Below are positions 1 through 9,200 of a stretch of 64,000 bases of DNA, piece after piece. The DNA is from Arthrobacter gallicola (GTDB lineage: Bacteria; Actinomycetota; Actinomycetes; Actinomycetales; Micrococcaceae): assembly GCF_014836775.1 (NCBI RefSeq), contig NZ_JACSQD010000008.1:62001-126000 (forward strand). Reading direction: 5' to 3'. A program made the position numbers and the translations under genes. Position 1 is the first letter of the stretch. Every line of letters starts with the position of its first letter. The notes under the pieces are model-generated. The model was given only the letters and a program-made list of their open reading frames with translations. It was not told where the DNA came from and searched no databases.

Positions 1-290
1 GGAGCCCCGCCCGCAGCCCGGTTGAGCGAGTCCTGGGCCTCGGCCAGCTTCACGCCGGCCTTCCGGGCAGCGCCACGGATACTGAAGACCACAAAGGCGA
101 ACAGGAGCAGCCATCCGAGGGAGATAATCACCACCAGCCAGCCAACGACGTCGTTCTCATTGGCGGCGAAGATCACGGCCACGATGAACACAAACACCAT
201 CAGAGTGGTGCCGATAGTGGCCATCTTGCGGCTGATTCCCCTGCCGGGGCTGGATACTGGCGGCGTTTTGCCGTGAGGGATGGACTGCAT
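1..290 (-). CDS. Small two-TM membrane protein, partial
   Basis: An open frame begins at an ATG at 290 and runs leftward off the window edge, so the C-terminus is missing. The visible part is 96 residues: a short Ser/Pro/Gly-rich N-terminus, a hydrophobic helix (about residues 24-43), a short polar turn (AANENDVVGW), a second helix (about 48-68), then a basic amphipathic stretch (RGAARKAGVKLAEAQ) that looks cytoplasmic. This is a small two-helix membrane protein. I do not recognise a family or function. It is transcribed away from the macrodomain gene. Confidence 0.6.
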   Translation of the reverse strand, partial: MQSIPHGKTPPVSSPGRGISRKMATIGTTLMVFVFIVAVIFAANENDVVGWLVVIISLGWLLLFAFVVFSIRGAARKAGVKLAEAQDSLNRAAGGA

Positions 291-427
291 GAAACCATTC
301 TCTCAAAAATTCGTGGAGATCGATTCCGCTTACCCCCACGGCGAAACCCGGAACCGGAAGGTGGCTTTGAGCCGACTGCCCCGGCTGGTGTTTGCCGCGA
401 ACGGGACACTGCTGGGAGGCTGGTGCG

Positions 428-946
428 ATGGAGATCAGGATAGTGACCGGCGACATCACCCGGCGGCCGGTGGACGCCATCGTCAACGCCGCCAATTCCT
501 CCCTGCTCGGGGGCGGCGGGGTCGACGGCGCTATCCACCGGGCTGCCGGGCCTCAACTTCTGCAGGCCTGCCGTGCCCTGCGCGAAGGCAGCTACCGGGA
601 CGGGCTGGGTGTGGGCCAGGCCGTTGCCACCGAGGGTTTTGCCCTGCCGGCGCGCTGGGTCATCCATACCGTAGGGCCGAATGCGCACGCGGGCCAGACT
701 GATCCCGGCCTGCTGGAAGCGGCGTTTCGCAACAGCCTGGACGTGGCCGTGTCCCTTGGAGCGGCCACGGTAGCGTTCCCGGCCATCAGCGCCGGTGTCT
801 ACGGGTGGGATGCCGGGACTGTGGCGGAGATTGCGGTGCGGACCGTCCGGAGTCATCCGGGCACCGGAGTCGACTCGGTCGAGTTCGTCCTGTTTAACAA
901 CGCCATGACCCGGATCTTCCGCTCCGCCGTGGACGCCGCGGGCTGA
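428..946 (+). CDS. Macrodomain protein (ADP-ribose / O-acetyl-ADP-ribose binding)
   Basis: This 172-residue protein is one macrodomain and matches the YmdB/MacroD class that removes acetyl from O-acetyl-ADP-ribose or hydrolyses ADP-ribose from acidic side chains. The N-terminal GDIT and NAANSSLLGGGGVDGAIHRAAG segments carry the Asn and Gly/Asp residues that bind the distal ribose. AISAGVYGW near residue 120 is the phosphate-binding loop. The ATG at 428 is preferred over the upstream in-frame ATG at 392 because GGGAGG precedes it at good spacing and the conserved fold starts there. It stands alone, convergent with the GAP-family gene. Exact substrate cannot be told from sequence. Confidence 0.87.
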   Translation: MEIRIVTGDITRRPVDAIVNAANSSLLGGGGVDGAIHRAAGPQLLQACRALREGSYRDGLGVGQAVATEGFALPARWVIHTVGPNAHAGQTDPGLLEAAFRNSLDVAVSLGAATVAFPAISAGVYGWDAGTVAEIAVRTVRSHPGTGVDSVEFVLFNNAMTRIFRSAVDAAG

Positions 947-974
947 TCTGCCGGGCCCGTTGGGTCCGCGGGCG

Positions 975-1823
975 TCAGCCGAACGGGTTCCAGGCGGCAC
1001 CGGGGAAGAGTCCGGCCAGTCCGGCCCGCAGGATCAGGAAGCCGACAATTCCCACCACCCACAGCACGGCCTCCCCTGAGACCTTCGACAGCCAGGCACC
1101 GACCCGTTCCAGCGGCGAATCCAGCAGCCGGCCCAGCAGCAGCCTGCCACCGAGCAGGAGTCCGGCCGGCAGCAGCATCACCAGGCAGTACAGGCCCAAG
1201 GCTCCAGCCGACGCCTGCAGTTCAATGCCGGCACCGGTCAGCAGACCTACCGCCGCCAGATAGGGCAGCATGGTTGGCAGCTCAAGCAGTCCGGCGAGCA
1301 GGGCCAGGCCGAGCAGCCCGCCGCGGCTGTCCAGTGCCCTGCCGATCCGGTGCTGCCACCGCCGCTCGGTGACGGCGGAGCGCTCCGCTGCCGCCGCTTT
1401 TGCTCCCCGCGCCCCGGAATGTCCACCGCTGGTGGTGGTGGTTGAGCTTCCGGCAGCTGCATTGCTGCCCGCGGAACGCAGCGAGGCCTCTTTGGTCATG
1501 CCGAGTGAATCCTTGAATGACCAGATCAGCATGCCCGCTCCGGCCGCCACCATCACGGCCTGCACCGCCGGCAGCTCCAGCACGGAGCCGATGCTGCCGC
1601 TGCCCAGCGCATCGGCGATCCCCATGGCTCCGGAGAGCAGAACCAGCCCCACCAGGAAATAGAACACCCCGACTGCCCCCAGGTAGACAGCCACCTTCCC
1701 GGCGCTCCTGCGGGCACCGGGGCGCAGGAGCAGCCACACCGGAATAACAAGCGTCCCGATGCTGGTGCTGTCAATGAGCGCGAGAATGCCCAACTGGGCC
1801 ATCAGTTCCAAGGTCATCTCCAT
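975..1823 (-). CDS. GAP-family (Sap-like) polytopic membrane protein
   Basis: A 282-residue membrane protein with about six hydrophobic helices. The N-terminus LALIDSTSIGTLVIPVWLLL resembles the actinobacterial GAP family, whose mycobacterial members (Sap) help move glycolipids across the membrane. A long polar loop rich in Ser, Gly, Thr and Ala (about residues 117-155, including a Thr run) splits the helices into two halves. The start at 1823 has an alternative ATG two codons later. It is divergent from the histidine kinase gene. Family assignment is from the N-terminal pattern and topology; the cargo is unknown. Confidence 0.7.
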   Translation of the reverse strand: MEMTLELMAQLGILALIDSTSIGTLVIPVWLLLRPGARRSAGKVAVYLGAVGVFYFLVGLVLLSGAMGIADALGSGSIGSVLELPAVQAVMVAAGAGMLIWSFKDSLGMTKEASLRSAGSNAAAGSSTTTTSGGHSGARGAKAAAAERSAVTERRWQHRIGRALDSRGGLLGLALLAGLLELPTMLPYLAAVGLLTGAGIELQASAGALGLYCLVMLLPAGLLLGGRLLLGRLLDSPLERVGAWLSKVSGEAVLWVVGIVGFLILRAGLAGLFPGAAWNPFG

Positions 1824-1942
1824 ACTCTTCTCCGGGGCGCGTCACCCGGCATCCGGCATCGGGAGGAGTGGGGCCTCATCCTTTCGTCTCAGGTTGGTGC
1901 GGCTTGCTTGGCCAGTGTGGGCCGGGCCTTCAGGATGGAGCT

Positions 1943-3265
1943 ATGAACTCTTCTTCGGGCCGGATCCGACGCGAGGACGTGGTGCTGGCCCTGGGCTACG
2001 CGGCGCTGGCCTGGCTGCTTCAGTCGGTCAATATCACCGCGACCAGTGAACCGATGCTGCCCTGGCTTACTCCGTGGTGGCCGCTGCTTACTGTGGCCGG
2101 AGCCGGTGCGGTTGTTCTGCGCCGCAGCCGAACGGTACTGATGGTGCCGCTCAGTGCCGCTGCGGCCCTGGCCCTGGCGCTGGCCGGGAGCGCCGGCGGG
2201 TACTTCTTTGCCTTCGAAGCCGTCTTTTCCCTGGTGCTTTTTGGATCGGCCAAAGCGGCTAGGGCTGCCGAAATCACGGTGCTGGTCCTGAGCGCCGCCT
2301 CCGGAATCGCGGCGTGGGCCGTGGCGCGGAACCTTAGCGACGGCGTCGTCGCTGTCCTGTTCACTGCCATGATCCTGCTGCTTCCCGCGGAATGGGCAGG
2401 CAACCTGCGCAAGGCTGGCCAGCTGGCAGAAAGCGAAAGCGCCCGCGCGGTGGCAATCCGGCAGGCGGCCCGCGACCAGGCCAGCCTGGCTTCCCGGGAG
2501 CACGATCTGGCGCTGGCTGCCGAACGCCAGGACATGGCCCGTGAACTTCACGATGTCCTGTCCTCGCGCCTTTCAGCGATTGCGCTGCAGTCCGGTGCGG
2601 CACTGCAAAGTCCTGACAAGTTACTGGCGCGGGAAGTGCTATCCCACGTGCGGCGGGAAAGCGTGGAAGGATTGGCCGAGCTCAACGGCATGATCCGCAT
2701 GCTCAGCACCGGCGAACCCCGCCCGCTTGCCGGGAACGCCGGCGATCTGAACGCGGTGGTGGAAGGGCACCGGGCGGCCGGGACAGCGATCGAATGGATC
2801 AACCGCCTGCCCGGCGGCGGTACCGGGCTGCCCGGCCCGGTGCAGGCCGCCCTCTTCCGGATCGTCACGGAAGCGCTGGTTAACGCCGGCCGCCATGCCC
2901 CGGGAGCGGCCGTCCGGATGACACTGGATCCCGTGCCCGGCGGCGTCCGGCTGGAAATTGACGACGACGGCGGTCCCGGAGTCCGCGCCGCTGCTTCCGA
3001 AACCAGCGGCGGCGTTTCCGCAGCTGAGAGTGACATTGGCACCGGAACCGGCGTCGCCAGCATGTTGGCCAGGGCCGAACAGCTGGGCGGACACGCATGG
3101 GCAGGGCCGCGCGGCAGCGGCTGGACGGTGGAGGCGGTCCTGCCGGATACTCTGCTGCCCAGTGCCGCGCCCGGCGAGCCAGCCCCGGGTAACCCGGCAG
3201 ACAGCCGGCAGCTGTCCTTCCCGGCCGGCTCCGGGTCCGCAGTCTCCGGGGGTACCGGGGCATGA
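1943..3265 (+). CDS. Two-component sensor histidine kinase (HisKA_3 type)
   Basis: A 440-residue NarL-class sensor kinase. Residues 1 to about 160 form several membrane helices with almost no extracellular loop, so the signal may be membrane-borne. A linker with a coiled-coil look leads to the dimerisation helix MARELHDVLSSR, whose His (about residue 203) is the autophosphorylation site. The ATPase domain shows an N-box (ALVNAGRHAPG) and a G-box (DDDGGPG, then GTGTGVASM). The C-terminal tail is Pro/Ala/Gly-rich. ATG 1943 is preceded by GGATGGAG. It overlaps the response regulator by 4 bases, so the two are co-translated. The ABC exporter on the other strand, converging 13 bases away, is a plausible but unproven target. 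Confidence 0.92.
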   Translation: MNSSSGRIRREDVVLALGYAALAWLLQSVNITATSEPMLPWLTPWWPLLTVAGAGAVVLRRSRTVLMVPLSAAAALALALAGSAGGYFFAFEAVFSLVLFGSAKAARAAEITVLVLSAASGIAAWAVARNLSDGVVAVLFTAMILLLPAEWAGNLRKAGQLAESESARAVAIRQAARDQASLASREHDLALAAERQDMARELHDVLSSRLSAIALQSGAALQSPDKLLAREVLSHVRRESVEGLAELNGMIRMLSTGEPRPLAGNAGDLNAVVEGHRAAGTAIEWINRLPGGGTGLPGPVQAALFRIVTEALVNAGRHAPGAAVRMTLDPVPGGVRLEIDDDGGPGVRAAASETSGGVSAAESDIGTGTGVASMLARAEQLGGHAWAGPRGSGWTVEAVLPDTLLPSAAPGEPAPGNPADSRQLSFPAGSGSAVSGGTGA

Positions 3266-3927
3266 GCGCAGCTCTCAGGGTCCTGCTGGCGGACGATCAC
3301 GCTGCGATCCGGCTGGGAATGCGGATGGTCATTGAGGTGGACCCGGGATTCGAAGTGGTCGGTGAGGCCGGCGACGGCGCCACGGCGGTCTCCATGGCCC
3401 GGGCGCTACAGCCCGACGTCGTCCTCATGGACCTGCGGATGCCGGTGATGGACGGGGTGGAAGCAACCGCTGCCATTACCGCGGGCGGGTTGGTGAAGGT
3501 GGTTGCCCTGACCACGTTCGACCATGACTCCTACCTCTTTGGTGTTCTGGCCGCCGGAGCTGCGGGGTTCCTGTTGAAGACCGCCGAGCCGGCAGAAATC
3601 ACGACGGCGCTGCGCCGGGTCCACGAGGGCGGAACGGTGATTGCGCCCGAGGTTGCCGGCCGGCTGGTCGCGGCGGCTGTCAGCCGCGCAGCCGCCGGTG
3701 CAGCCGGTGCCGCCGGTGCTGCCGTGGCTCCGTATTCTGTGGAACTTACCGGCCGGGAGAGCGAAGTTCTGGACTGCCTGGGCGAGGGGCTGAGCAACGT
3801 CCGGATTGCCAGCCGCCTGGGGATTTCTGAGACGACGGTCAAAACGCATGTGTCCCATGTCCTGGCCAAGCTCGGCGTCGAGTCCAGGCTGCAGGCCGCG
3901 CTGGCGGCCCGGACCCGGGCACTCTAG
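3262..3927 (+). CDS. LuxR/NarL-family response regulator
   Basis: A 221-residue regulator with an N-terminal receiver domain and a C-terminal LuxR-type helix-turn-helix. Acidic residues near the N-terminus (LLADDH) and the phospho-acceptor Asp of DLRMP (about residue 57) are present, as are the conserved Thr of ALTTF and the Lys of LLKTA. The DNA-binding part runs LTGRESEVLDCLGEGLSN to ETTVKTHVSHVLAKLG. An Ala/Gly-rich linker separates the domains. Its start overlaps the kinase stop (ATGA), so the pair forms one two-component system. The target operon is not shown by the sequence. Confidence 0.94.
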   Translation: MSAALRVLLADDHAAIRLGMRMVIEVDPGFEVVGEAGDGATAVSMARALQPDVVLMDLRMPVMDGVEATAAITAGGLVKVVALTTFDHDSYLFGVLAAGAAGFLLKTAEPAEITTALRRVHEGGTVIAPEVAGRLVAAAVSRAAAGAAGAAGAAVAPYSVELTGRESEVLDCLGEGLSNVRIASRLGISETTVKTHVSHVLAKLGVESRLQAALAARTRAL

Positions 3928-3940
3928 CGGCCGGTGCGGT

Positions 3941-4846
3941 CTATTTCTGGAACAGGGCTTCCAGCCGCCGGGTGGTGACCACCAGCCCAAAGGCGATCAT
4001 CACCACGAAGTACAGCAGGTGTCCGGCGGTATCAAGCCCCAAAGCCCCGGCGTTGATCTGCCGCAGCATCTCCACACCGTGCCACAGCGGCAGTGCCTGG
4101 ATCAGCGTCGCGATACCCTGCGGGTAGACGCTCAGCGGATAGAACGTGGCGGAGAACAGGAACATCGGCAGCATAACGAAGCTGACCCAGTCCAGCTGCT
4201 GGAAGGTCTTCATGTAGCTGGTGATGGCCATGCCAATCGAGGCGAAGCCGAAGGCGATCACCACCGCCGCCGGAATCATCAGCAGCGACGCCGGAGACGT
4301 CACCAGTCCCATGGCGGCCATGACCGCTGTGAAGCCGGTGGCATACATCCCGCCGCGCAGCAGGGCCAGGAGGATCTCGCCCAGGGCCACGTCCACCGGG
4401 CCAAGGGATGTGGCGAGCATGCCTTCGTACAAACGGGCGAAGTTGAGCTTGAAGAACACGTTCATGGTGGAGTCGTAAATGGCTCCGTTCATGGCCGAGA
4501 CGGCGAGCAATGCCGGTGCGATGTACGCCGCGTAGCTGATCTGCTCTCCACCGGGTCCCGCCACCGTTCCGATGAGGGATCCCAGGCCGATGCCCATGGC
4601 CAGCAGGTACAGCACGGGTTCAACGAACCCGCTGATCATGATGGACCAGTTGGTGCCCCACGTGGCTTTGAGCCCGCGGGCGAAGACGGCCCGGATGTTC
4701 CGGCCGTACAGGGAACCCAGGAAACGCTGCCTTGGCTGCGGCATGGCCGCTGTGCTCTGGCGCGCGGCCTCCCTTTTCTGCTCGGCCACGGTGTCCTCCG
4801 GGCTCCCGGTGTGGCGTGCGGCGTTCATTTTCCCAGCGGCGCTCAT
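3941..4846 (-). CDS. ABC-2 type transporter permease (second subunit)
   Basis: A 301-residue ABC-2 membrane subunit with six predicted helices. A polar N-terminal segment of about 50 residues precedes the first helix. The C-terminal part keeps the ABC-2 layout (LPMFLFSATFYPLSVYP, then LPLWHGVEMLRQ), typical of NodJ/DrrB-like exporters. The frame stays open far upstream, but the start is set at ATG 4846 because it overlaps the stop of the preceding permease (ATGA). It is the last gene of an ATPase-permease-permease operon, which suggests a heterodimeric exporter. Substrate unknown; lipids, drugs and polysaccharides are all handled by this class. Confidence 0.9.
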   Translation of the reverse strand: MSAAGKMNAARHTGSPEDTVAEQKREAARQSTAAMPQPRQRFLGSLYGRNIRAVFARGLKATWGTNWSIMISGFVEPVLYLLAMGIGLGSLIGTVAGPGGEQISYAAYIAPALLAVSAMNGAIYDSTMNVFFKLNFARLYEGMLATSLGPVDVALGEILLALLRGGMYATGFTAVMAAMGLVTSPASLLMIPAAVVIAFGFASIGMAITSYMKTFQQLDWVSFVMLPMFLFSATFYPLSVYPQGIATLIQALPLWHGVEMLRQINAGALGLDTAGHLLYFVVMIAFGLVVTTRRLEALFQK

Positions 4847-5715
4847 TTTCCCAGCCTCCGGGTGAAGTTGCGCCGGGTCAGCAGCCAGCCGCCGACGGCC
4901 AGGAGCAGCAGGTACGCCACATGGACAACGGTCAGGATTGCAGGTTCTGCCAGTCCGTAGCTGACCATTCGGCCCAGCTCGGAGGCATGCCACAGCGGCG
5001 AAACCCAGCCGATCCAGCGGATCACCAGCGGCAGGGTGTCCAGGGGGAAGAAGGTTCCGGAGAACAGGAACAGCGGCATCACAATGAAGCGCTGCACCAT
5101 GGCGAATTGGCCCCGGTCTTCGGTGATCGAGGCGCTGTAGGCCATCAGCGGCAATCCGAAGGCCAGCCCGCCCACAATCGCTGTCAGCACCATCAGCCAG
5201 GCCGTCGCGGGGTTTCCCACCGCTCCGAAGAGCAGCAGGAAGCCGAAGTAGGCGCCGCAGGTAATGAGCAGCCGGACCCCCAGGCCCGGGACGTGCCCGT
5301 CCACCAGCTGTGCACTGCTGAGCGGAGACGCGTTGGGGCCGTAGTAGGTCCGCTGCCACTTGAATCCGGACATCACCGTGTAGGTGTTCTCTTCGCTGGA
5401 CACCATGATCGCCGCCGTGGCGAGCAGGGCCGGACCCACGAACAGCAGGTAGGACACCGAGCTGCCGTTGCCGGCGTCGAACGCTGCATTGGTCCCGGTA
5501 TCAACCAGGGAGGCCAGCCCCACTCCCATGCCGAAGAGGTAGACCAGCGGAGTCCCGACCGCGGTGACGAGCACGGTCCAGCCATAACCGCGCATCCGGC
5601 GCAGCCAGTGTTCGGCGTAGTAGACGGCGCCGTACCTCCGGGCACGGCGCGCTGTTTCTTCGGGTGTCAGGGGTGAGCGCAGCCCCAGCACCGCGTGGGT
5701 CTGCTGCTCAGTCAA
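4843..5715 (-). CDS. ABC-2 type transporter permease (first subunit)
   Basis: A 290-residue ABC-2 membrane subunit with about six helices, paralogous to the downstream permease. Shared landmarks are the GMGVGLASLVDTG loop after the first helix, the MPLFLFSGTFFPLDTLP segment and the SPLWHASELGRM motif. The frame begins at TTG 5715, which overlaps the end of the ATPase gene; no better start lies nearby. With the two adjacent genes it would form an exporter of two different permeases and one ATPase. Function beyond ABC-2 export is not deducible. Confidence 0.9.
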   Translation of the reverse strand: MTEQQTHAVLGLRSPLTPEETARRARRYGAVYYAEHWLRRMRGYGWTVLVTAVGTPLVYLFGMGVGLASLVDTGTNAAFDAGNGSSVSYLLFVGPALLATAAIMVSSEENTYTVMSGFKWQRTYYGPNASPLSSAQLVDGHVPGLGVRLLITCGAYFGFLLLFGAVGNPATAWLMVLTAIVGGLAFGLPLMAYSASITEDRGQFAMVQRFIVMPLFLFSGTFFPLDTLPLVIRWIGWVSPLWHASELGRMVSYGLAEPAILTVVHVAYLLLLAVGGWLLTRRNFTRRLGK

Positions 5716-6676
5716 CGAGGCTCCTGCCCGTCAGCCGAAGGAAGACGTCCTCCAGGGAGGAGCGGCGGACCAGCGAGGTGAGGGGATGCAGCCCGCGCGC
5801 GCCGACTGCCTCCAGCGCATGCTCGCCGTTCTCCGCGTAGATCAGGACGCGGTCCGGCAGTGTCTCGATCCGCTCGCCGATTCCGTTCAGTTCCGCTGCG
5901 ACGGTGGTGTTGCGCTCGGAGCCGAACCGCAGTTCCACCACTTCCCGGGAGGAATACTCCCGGATCAGTGCCGCCGGGGACCCTTCGGCCATGATGGCGC
6001 CCTTGTCCACCACGATCAGGCGGTCGCACAGCTGCTCGGCTTCATCCATGTAATGGGTGGTGAGGATCAGGGTGACGCCGGCTTCCTTGAGTCGGAACAG
6101 GCGGTCCCACAGAATATGCCGGGCCTGTGGATCCAGCCCGGTGGTTGGCTCATCCAGCAGCAGGATCTTGGGATCGTTGATCAGGGAGCGGGCGATGGTG
6201 AGGCGGCGTTTCATTCCGCCGGAGAGGTCGTCAACGCGGGCCTTGGCTTTGTCGGTCAGCTGGGCGAATTCCAGCAGTTCGTCCGCCTTGGGCTGCAGGT
6301 AGCTTTTGGGCAGGCCGAAATAGCGGCCGTAGGCCAGGAGGTTGTCCCGCACCCTCAGCTCTTCGTCCAGGTTGTCCTGCTGGGGCACCACGCCCAGGTG
6401 CGCCCGCACTTCCGGGCCGTTGCGGTCCGGGTCCAGCCCCATGATCCGCAGTTCCCCCGAGGTGCGTTTGGAGACACCGCCGATCATCTTCATGGTGGTG
6501 GATTTGCCCGCACCGTTCGGCCCGAGCAGCCCGAAGGACTCCCCCGCGGGAACGTCGAAGCTGATGCCGTTGACGGCGGTGAAATCCCCGTAGGATTTCG
6601 CCAGGTTCGCGGCGGTGATGACGGGTCCCTGGAAGGCCTTTTGGGCGGACGGGGCGGAGACTGTGATCTGCGGCAC
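5708..6676 (-). CDS. ABC transporter ATP-binding protein (DrrA/NodI-like)
   Basis: A 322-residue nucleotide-binding subunit. It shows Walker A (GPNGAGKST, about residue 52), the Q-loop VVPQQDN, the signature LSGGMKRR, Walker B (ILLLDEPTTGLDP) and the switch His in TTHYMDEA. About 100 residues follow the ATPase core, as in the daunorubicin-resistance/NodI subfamily. GTG 6676 is my chosen start; a TTG at 6703 in the same frame would add nine residues, and neither has a strong ribosome site. It is first in the operon and overlaps the next gene by 8 bases. Confidence 0.92.
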   Translation of the reverse strand: MPQITVSAPSAQKAFQGPVITAANLAKSYGDFTAVNGISFDVPAGESFGLLGPNGAGKSTTMKMIGGVSKRTSGELRIMGLDPDRNGPEVRAHLGVVPQQDNLDEELRVRDNLLAYGRYFGLPKSYLQPKADELLEFAQLTDKAKARVDDLSGGMKRRLTIARSLINDPKILLLDEPTTGLDPQARHILWDRLFRLKEAGVTLILTTHYMDEAEQLCDRLIVVDKGAIMAEGSPAALIREYSSREVVELRFGSERNTTVAAELNGIGERIETLPDRVLIYAENGEHALEAVGARGLHPLTSLVRRSSLEDVFLRLTGRSLVD

Positions 6677-6735
6677 CCGGCAATCATAGTGCAGGCACCT
6701 CAAGGACCGGTGCAGGCCGGCCGGAGAACGGCGAA

Positions 6736-6763
6736 GGCCCGCCCGCCTGATGGCGGACGGGCC
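6736..6763 (-). terminator. Hairpin terminator after folD
   Basis: Two 12-base arms, GGCCCGCCCGCC and GGCGGACGGGCC, pair around a TGAT loop with one mismatch, 20 bases past the folD stop. There is no clear U-tract, as is common in actinobacteria. It separates folD from the ABC exporter operon downstream. Confidence 0.6.
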
Positions 6764-6783
6764 TGGGCACGGGTGCCGGCGGC

Positions 6784-7743
6784 TTATTCCGCCAGGATTC
6801 CGGCCTGGCGTTCAGCGGCTTCCACCACGTTGGCCAGGAGCATGGCCCGGGTCATCGGACCAACCCCGCCCGGGTTCGGTGAGATCCAGGACGCAACGGA
6901 GGCAGCGTCCTTTTCCACGTCGCCCATCAGCGTTGTTTTACCGGTTTCCGGGTCGGTGACGCGGGTGACGCCCACATCCAGGACAATCGCCCCGGGCTTC
7001 AGCTCGGCGGCCTTGATCATGCCGGGGAACCCTGCCGCGGCCACAACGACATCGGCTTCCCGCAGCAGTTCGGGGAGGTTCACCGTGCCCGTGTGGGCGA
7101 GCGTGACCGTCGCATTGATCGGACGGCGGGTCAGCAGCAGTCCCAGCGGGCGGCCAACCGTGACGCCGCGGCCCACAACCAGCACGTTCTTGCCGTTGAG
7201 GCTGATGCCGTTCCGGACCAGCAGCTGCACAATGCCGTGCGGTGTGCAGGGCAGCGGCGAGGTCATCGCATCAGAGACGTTGAGCACCAGGCGTCCGAGG
7301 TTCACCGGATGCAGGCCGTCTGCGTCCTTTTCGGGCGCGATCCGCTCGAGGATCCGGTTGGTGTCAATGTGCTTGGGCAGGGGCAGCTGCACAATGTAGC
7401 CGGTGGTCGCCGGATCGGCATTCAGCTCGTCGATGACCTTTTCCAGGTCTTCCTGGCTGATGTCCTCCGGCAGGTCCCGCCGGATGGAGTTGATGCCCAC
7501 CTGGGCGCAGTCCTTGTGCTTGCCGCCCACGTAGGAGTGGCTGGCCGGATCGTCTCCCACCAGCACGGTTCCGAGTCCGGGTGTGATGCCGTGCTCGTCC
7601 ACCAGGACCTGGATCCGTTTGGCCAGTTCCTCCTTGATTTCCCGGGCTGCCTTCAGGCCGTCGAGGCGCTGTGCGGTTTCCGGCATCTCTTCGGGTGCCT
7701 CAACGTTGCCTACCATGTTCGTTCCCTGTTCCATGCTCACCAT
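6784..7743 (-). CDS. folD: Methylenetetrahydrofolate dehydrogenase / methenyltetrahydrofolate cyclohydrolase
   Basis: FolD interconverts 5,10-methylene-, 5,10-methenyl- and 10-formyl-tetrahydrofolate with NADP. The 319-residue sequence has the active-site Lys motif ([16 protein letters not shown]), the folate-binding IVQLPLP segment, the KDADG motif and the dinucleotide-binding [13 protein letters not shown]. It is slightly longer than usual because of about 25 extra N-terminal residues. ATG 7743 overlaps the glyA stop; ATGs at codons 4 and 10 are alternative starts. It is co-transcribed with glyA, so methylene-THF made by GlyA is passed on to formyl-THF for purine synthesis. It lies in the ZTP riboswitch transcription unit. 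Confidence 0.94.
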   Translation of the reverse strand: MVSMEQGTNMVGNVEAPEEMPETAQRLDGLKAAREIKEELAKRIQVLVDEHGITPGLGTVLVGDDPASHSYVGGKHKDCAQVGINSIRRDLPEDISQEDLEKVIDELNADPATTGYIVQLPLPKHIDTNRILERIAPEKDADGLHPVNLGRLVLNVSDAMTSPLPCTPHGIVQLLVRNGISLNGKNVLVVGRGVTVGRPLGLLLTRRPINATVTLAHTGTVNLPELLREADVVVAAAGFPGMIKAAELKPGAIVLDVGVTRVTDPETGKTTLMGDVEKDAASVASWISPNPGGVGPMTRAMLLANVVEAAERQAGILAE

Positions 7744-9020
7744 TCTTCCTGTCCGGAGTACAGCGGGAAGTTCTCGGCCAGGACCGAGACGCGGCGGCGC
7801 AGGTCCTCAGCGTCGGGGGACGGCTTCAGCGCTGCGGCGATGATCTCCGCGACCTCGGTGAACTCCTTCGCGCCGAAACCGCGGGTGGCCAGGGCAGGGG
7901 TTCCGATGCGGAGGCCGGAGGTGACCATGGGCGGGCGGGGATCAAACGGAATGGAGTTACGGTTCACGGTGATACCGACCGAGTGCAGCAGGTCTTCGGC
8001 CTGCTTGCCGTCCAGCACCGAGTTGCGCAGGTCCACCAGAATCAGGTGCACGTCGGTGCCGCCGGTCAGGACGGAAACGCCGTGTTCGGCCACATCCGGA
8101 GCGGTCAGCCGGTCTGCGATGATCCGGGCGCCTTCCAGGACGCGTTCCTGGCGTTCGCGGAACTCCTCGGAGCCGGCCACCTTGAAGGCGACGGCCTTGG
8201 CCGCAATAACGTGCATCAGCGGTCCGCCCTGCTGGCCCGGGAACACGCTGGAGTTGAGCTTCTTGCCGAATTCCTCCTTGGCCAGAATCATGCCGGAGCG
8301 CGGACCTGCCAGGGTCTTGTGGACAGTGGAGGTGACGACGTCGGAGTACGGAACCGGGCTCGGGTGCAGGCCCGCGGCCACCAGACCGGCGAAGTGAGCC
8401 ATGTCCGTCCACAGGTAAGCTCCGACCTCATCCGCGATGGAGCGGAACGCAGCGAAGTCCAGCTGACGCGGGTACGCTGACCAGCCGGCGATGATGACCT
8501 GCGGACGTTCCGCCAGGGCCTGCTCGCGGACCTTGTCCATGTCCACGCGGTACGTGTTCTCATCCACCCCGTAGGCTGCAACTTCGTAGAGCTTCCCGGA
8601 GAAGTTCAGCTTCATGCCGTGGGTCAGGTGACCGCCGTGGGCCAGGTTCAGGCCCATAATCTTGTCCCCCGGCTTGATCAGCGCGGCGAGGGCAGCGGCG
8701 TTGGCCTGGGCTCCCGAGTGCGGCTGAACGTTGGCGAACTCAGCACCGAAGAGTGCCTTGACCCGTTCGATAGCCAGGTTCTCGGCGACGTCGACCTGTT
8801 CGCAGCCGCCGTAGTAGCGGCGGCCCGGGTAGCCCTCAGCGTATTTGTTGGTCAGAACCGATCCCTGCGCTTCGAGGACGGCGCGCGGCGCGAAGTTCTC
8901 TGACGCGATCATTTCCAGCGTGTTCCGCTGGCGGGAGAGTTCACCCTCGAGGACGGCGGCGATCTCGGGATCTACCTCCGAGAGGGGTGCGTTGGTGACG
9001 GGCTGGGTGGAAAGTTTCAC
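7737..9020 (-). CDS. glyA: Serine hydroxymethyltransferase
   Basis: GlyA converts serine and tetrahydrofolate to glycine and methylene-THF with PLP. The 427-residue protein shows the N-terminal MIASENFAP segment, [15 protein letters not shown], the [12 protein letters not shown] motif and the PLP-binding Lys in [14 protein letters not shown]. The start is GTG 9020, seven bases after AGGAG; an upstream in-frame start at 9086 would put the riboswitch 3' region inside the protein and is rejected. It heads a glyA-folD operon controlled by the ZTP riboswitch in its leader. The stop overlaps the folD start. Confidence 0.96.
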   Translation of the reverse strand: MKLSTQPVTNAPLSEVDPEIAAVLEGELSRQRNTLEMIASENFAPRAVLEAQGSVLTNKYAEGYPGRRYYGGCEQVDVAENLAIERVKALFGAEFANVQPHSGAQANAAALAALIKPGDKIMGLNLAHGGHLTHGMKLNFSGKLYEVAAYGVDENTYRVDMDKVREQALAERPQVIIAGWSAYPRQLDFAAFRSIADEVGAYLWTDMAHFAGLVAAGLHPSPVPYSDVVTSTVHKTLAGPRSGMILAKEEFGKKLNSSVFPGQQGGPLMHVIAAKAVAFKVAGSEEFRERQERVLEGARIIADRLTAPDVAEHGVSVLTGGTDVHLILVDLRNSVLDGKQAEDLLHSVGITVNRNSIPFDPRPPMVTSGLRIGTPALATRGFGAKEFTEVAEIIAAALKPSPDAEDLRRRVSVLAENFPLYSGQEEW

Positions 9021-9104
9021 GTGGATCTCCTGGGAAAGATGGCTATAGGTCAGGCTACCTGCCGGGCGCTCCCGATTTCCGGGCATGACAGACAGATGAC
9101 TACG

Positions 9105-9190
9105 TGACCCCGGCCCAGGCGTGCGATCCGTGGTTTGGCCTTGCTTGTGCCGCTTCCTGGTGGTTACCCACCCAACGCCAGTCGCGACGA
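9105..9190 (-). promoter_or_regulatory. ZTP (pfl) riboswitch in the glyA-folD leader
   Basis: Read on the minus strand, the leader has the conserved ZTP order: GUCGCGACUGGCG, then a stem-loop GGUGGGUAACCACC, then AGGAAGCGGC, a linker of about 25 bases, and CACGCCUGGGC. These are the invariant blocks of the pfl motif, which binds ZTP/ZMP when 10-formyl-folate runs short and raises folate and purine gene expression. It starts at the predicted transcript start and ends about 85 bases before glyA. No clear terminator follows, so I cannot tell whether control is by transcription or translation. Confidence 0.87.
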
Positions 9191-9194
9191 AACC

Positions 9195-9200
9195 ATATTA
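9195..9200 (-). promoter_or_regulatory. -10 element of the glyA-folD promoter
   Basis: TAATAT on the minus strand is a near-consensus -10 hexamer. It places the transcript start near 9188, exactly where the ZTP aptamer begins. It overlaps the last codons of the upstream GNAT gene. No good -35 hexamer is seen. Confidence 0.55.

Noticed and set aside
200..1000. Long minus-strand open frame opposite the macrodomain gene
   Set aside because: Antisense shadow: no family pattern, odd Arg/Gly/Pro composition, and it runs straight through the well-supported macrodomain gene.
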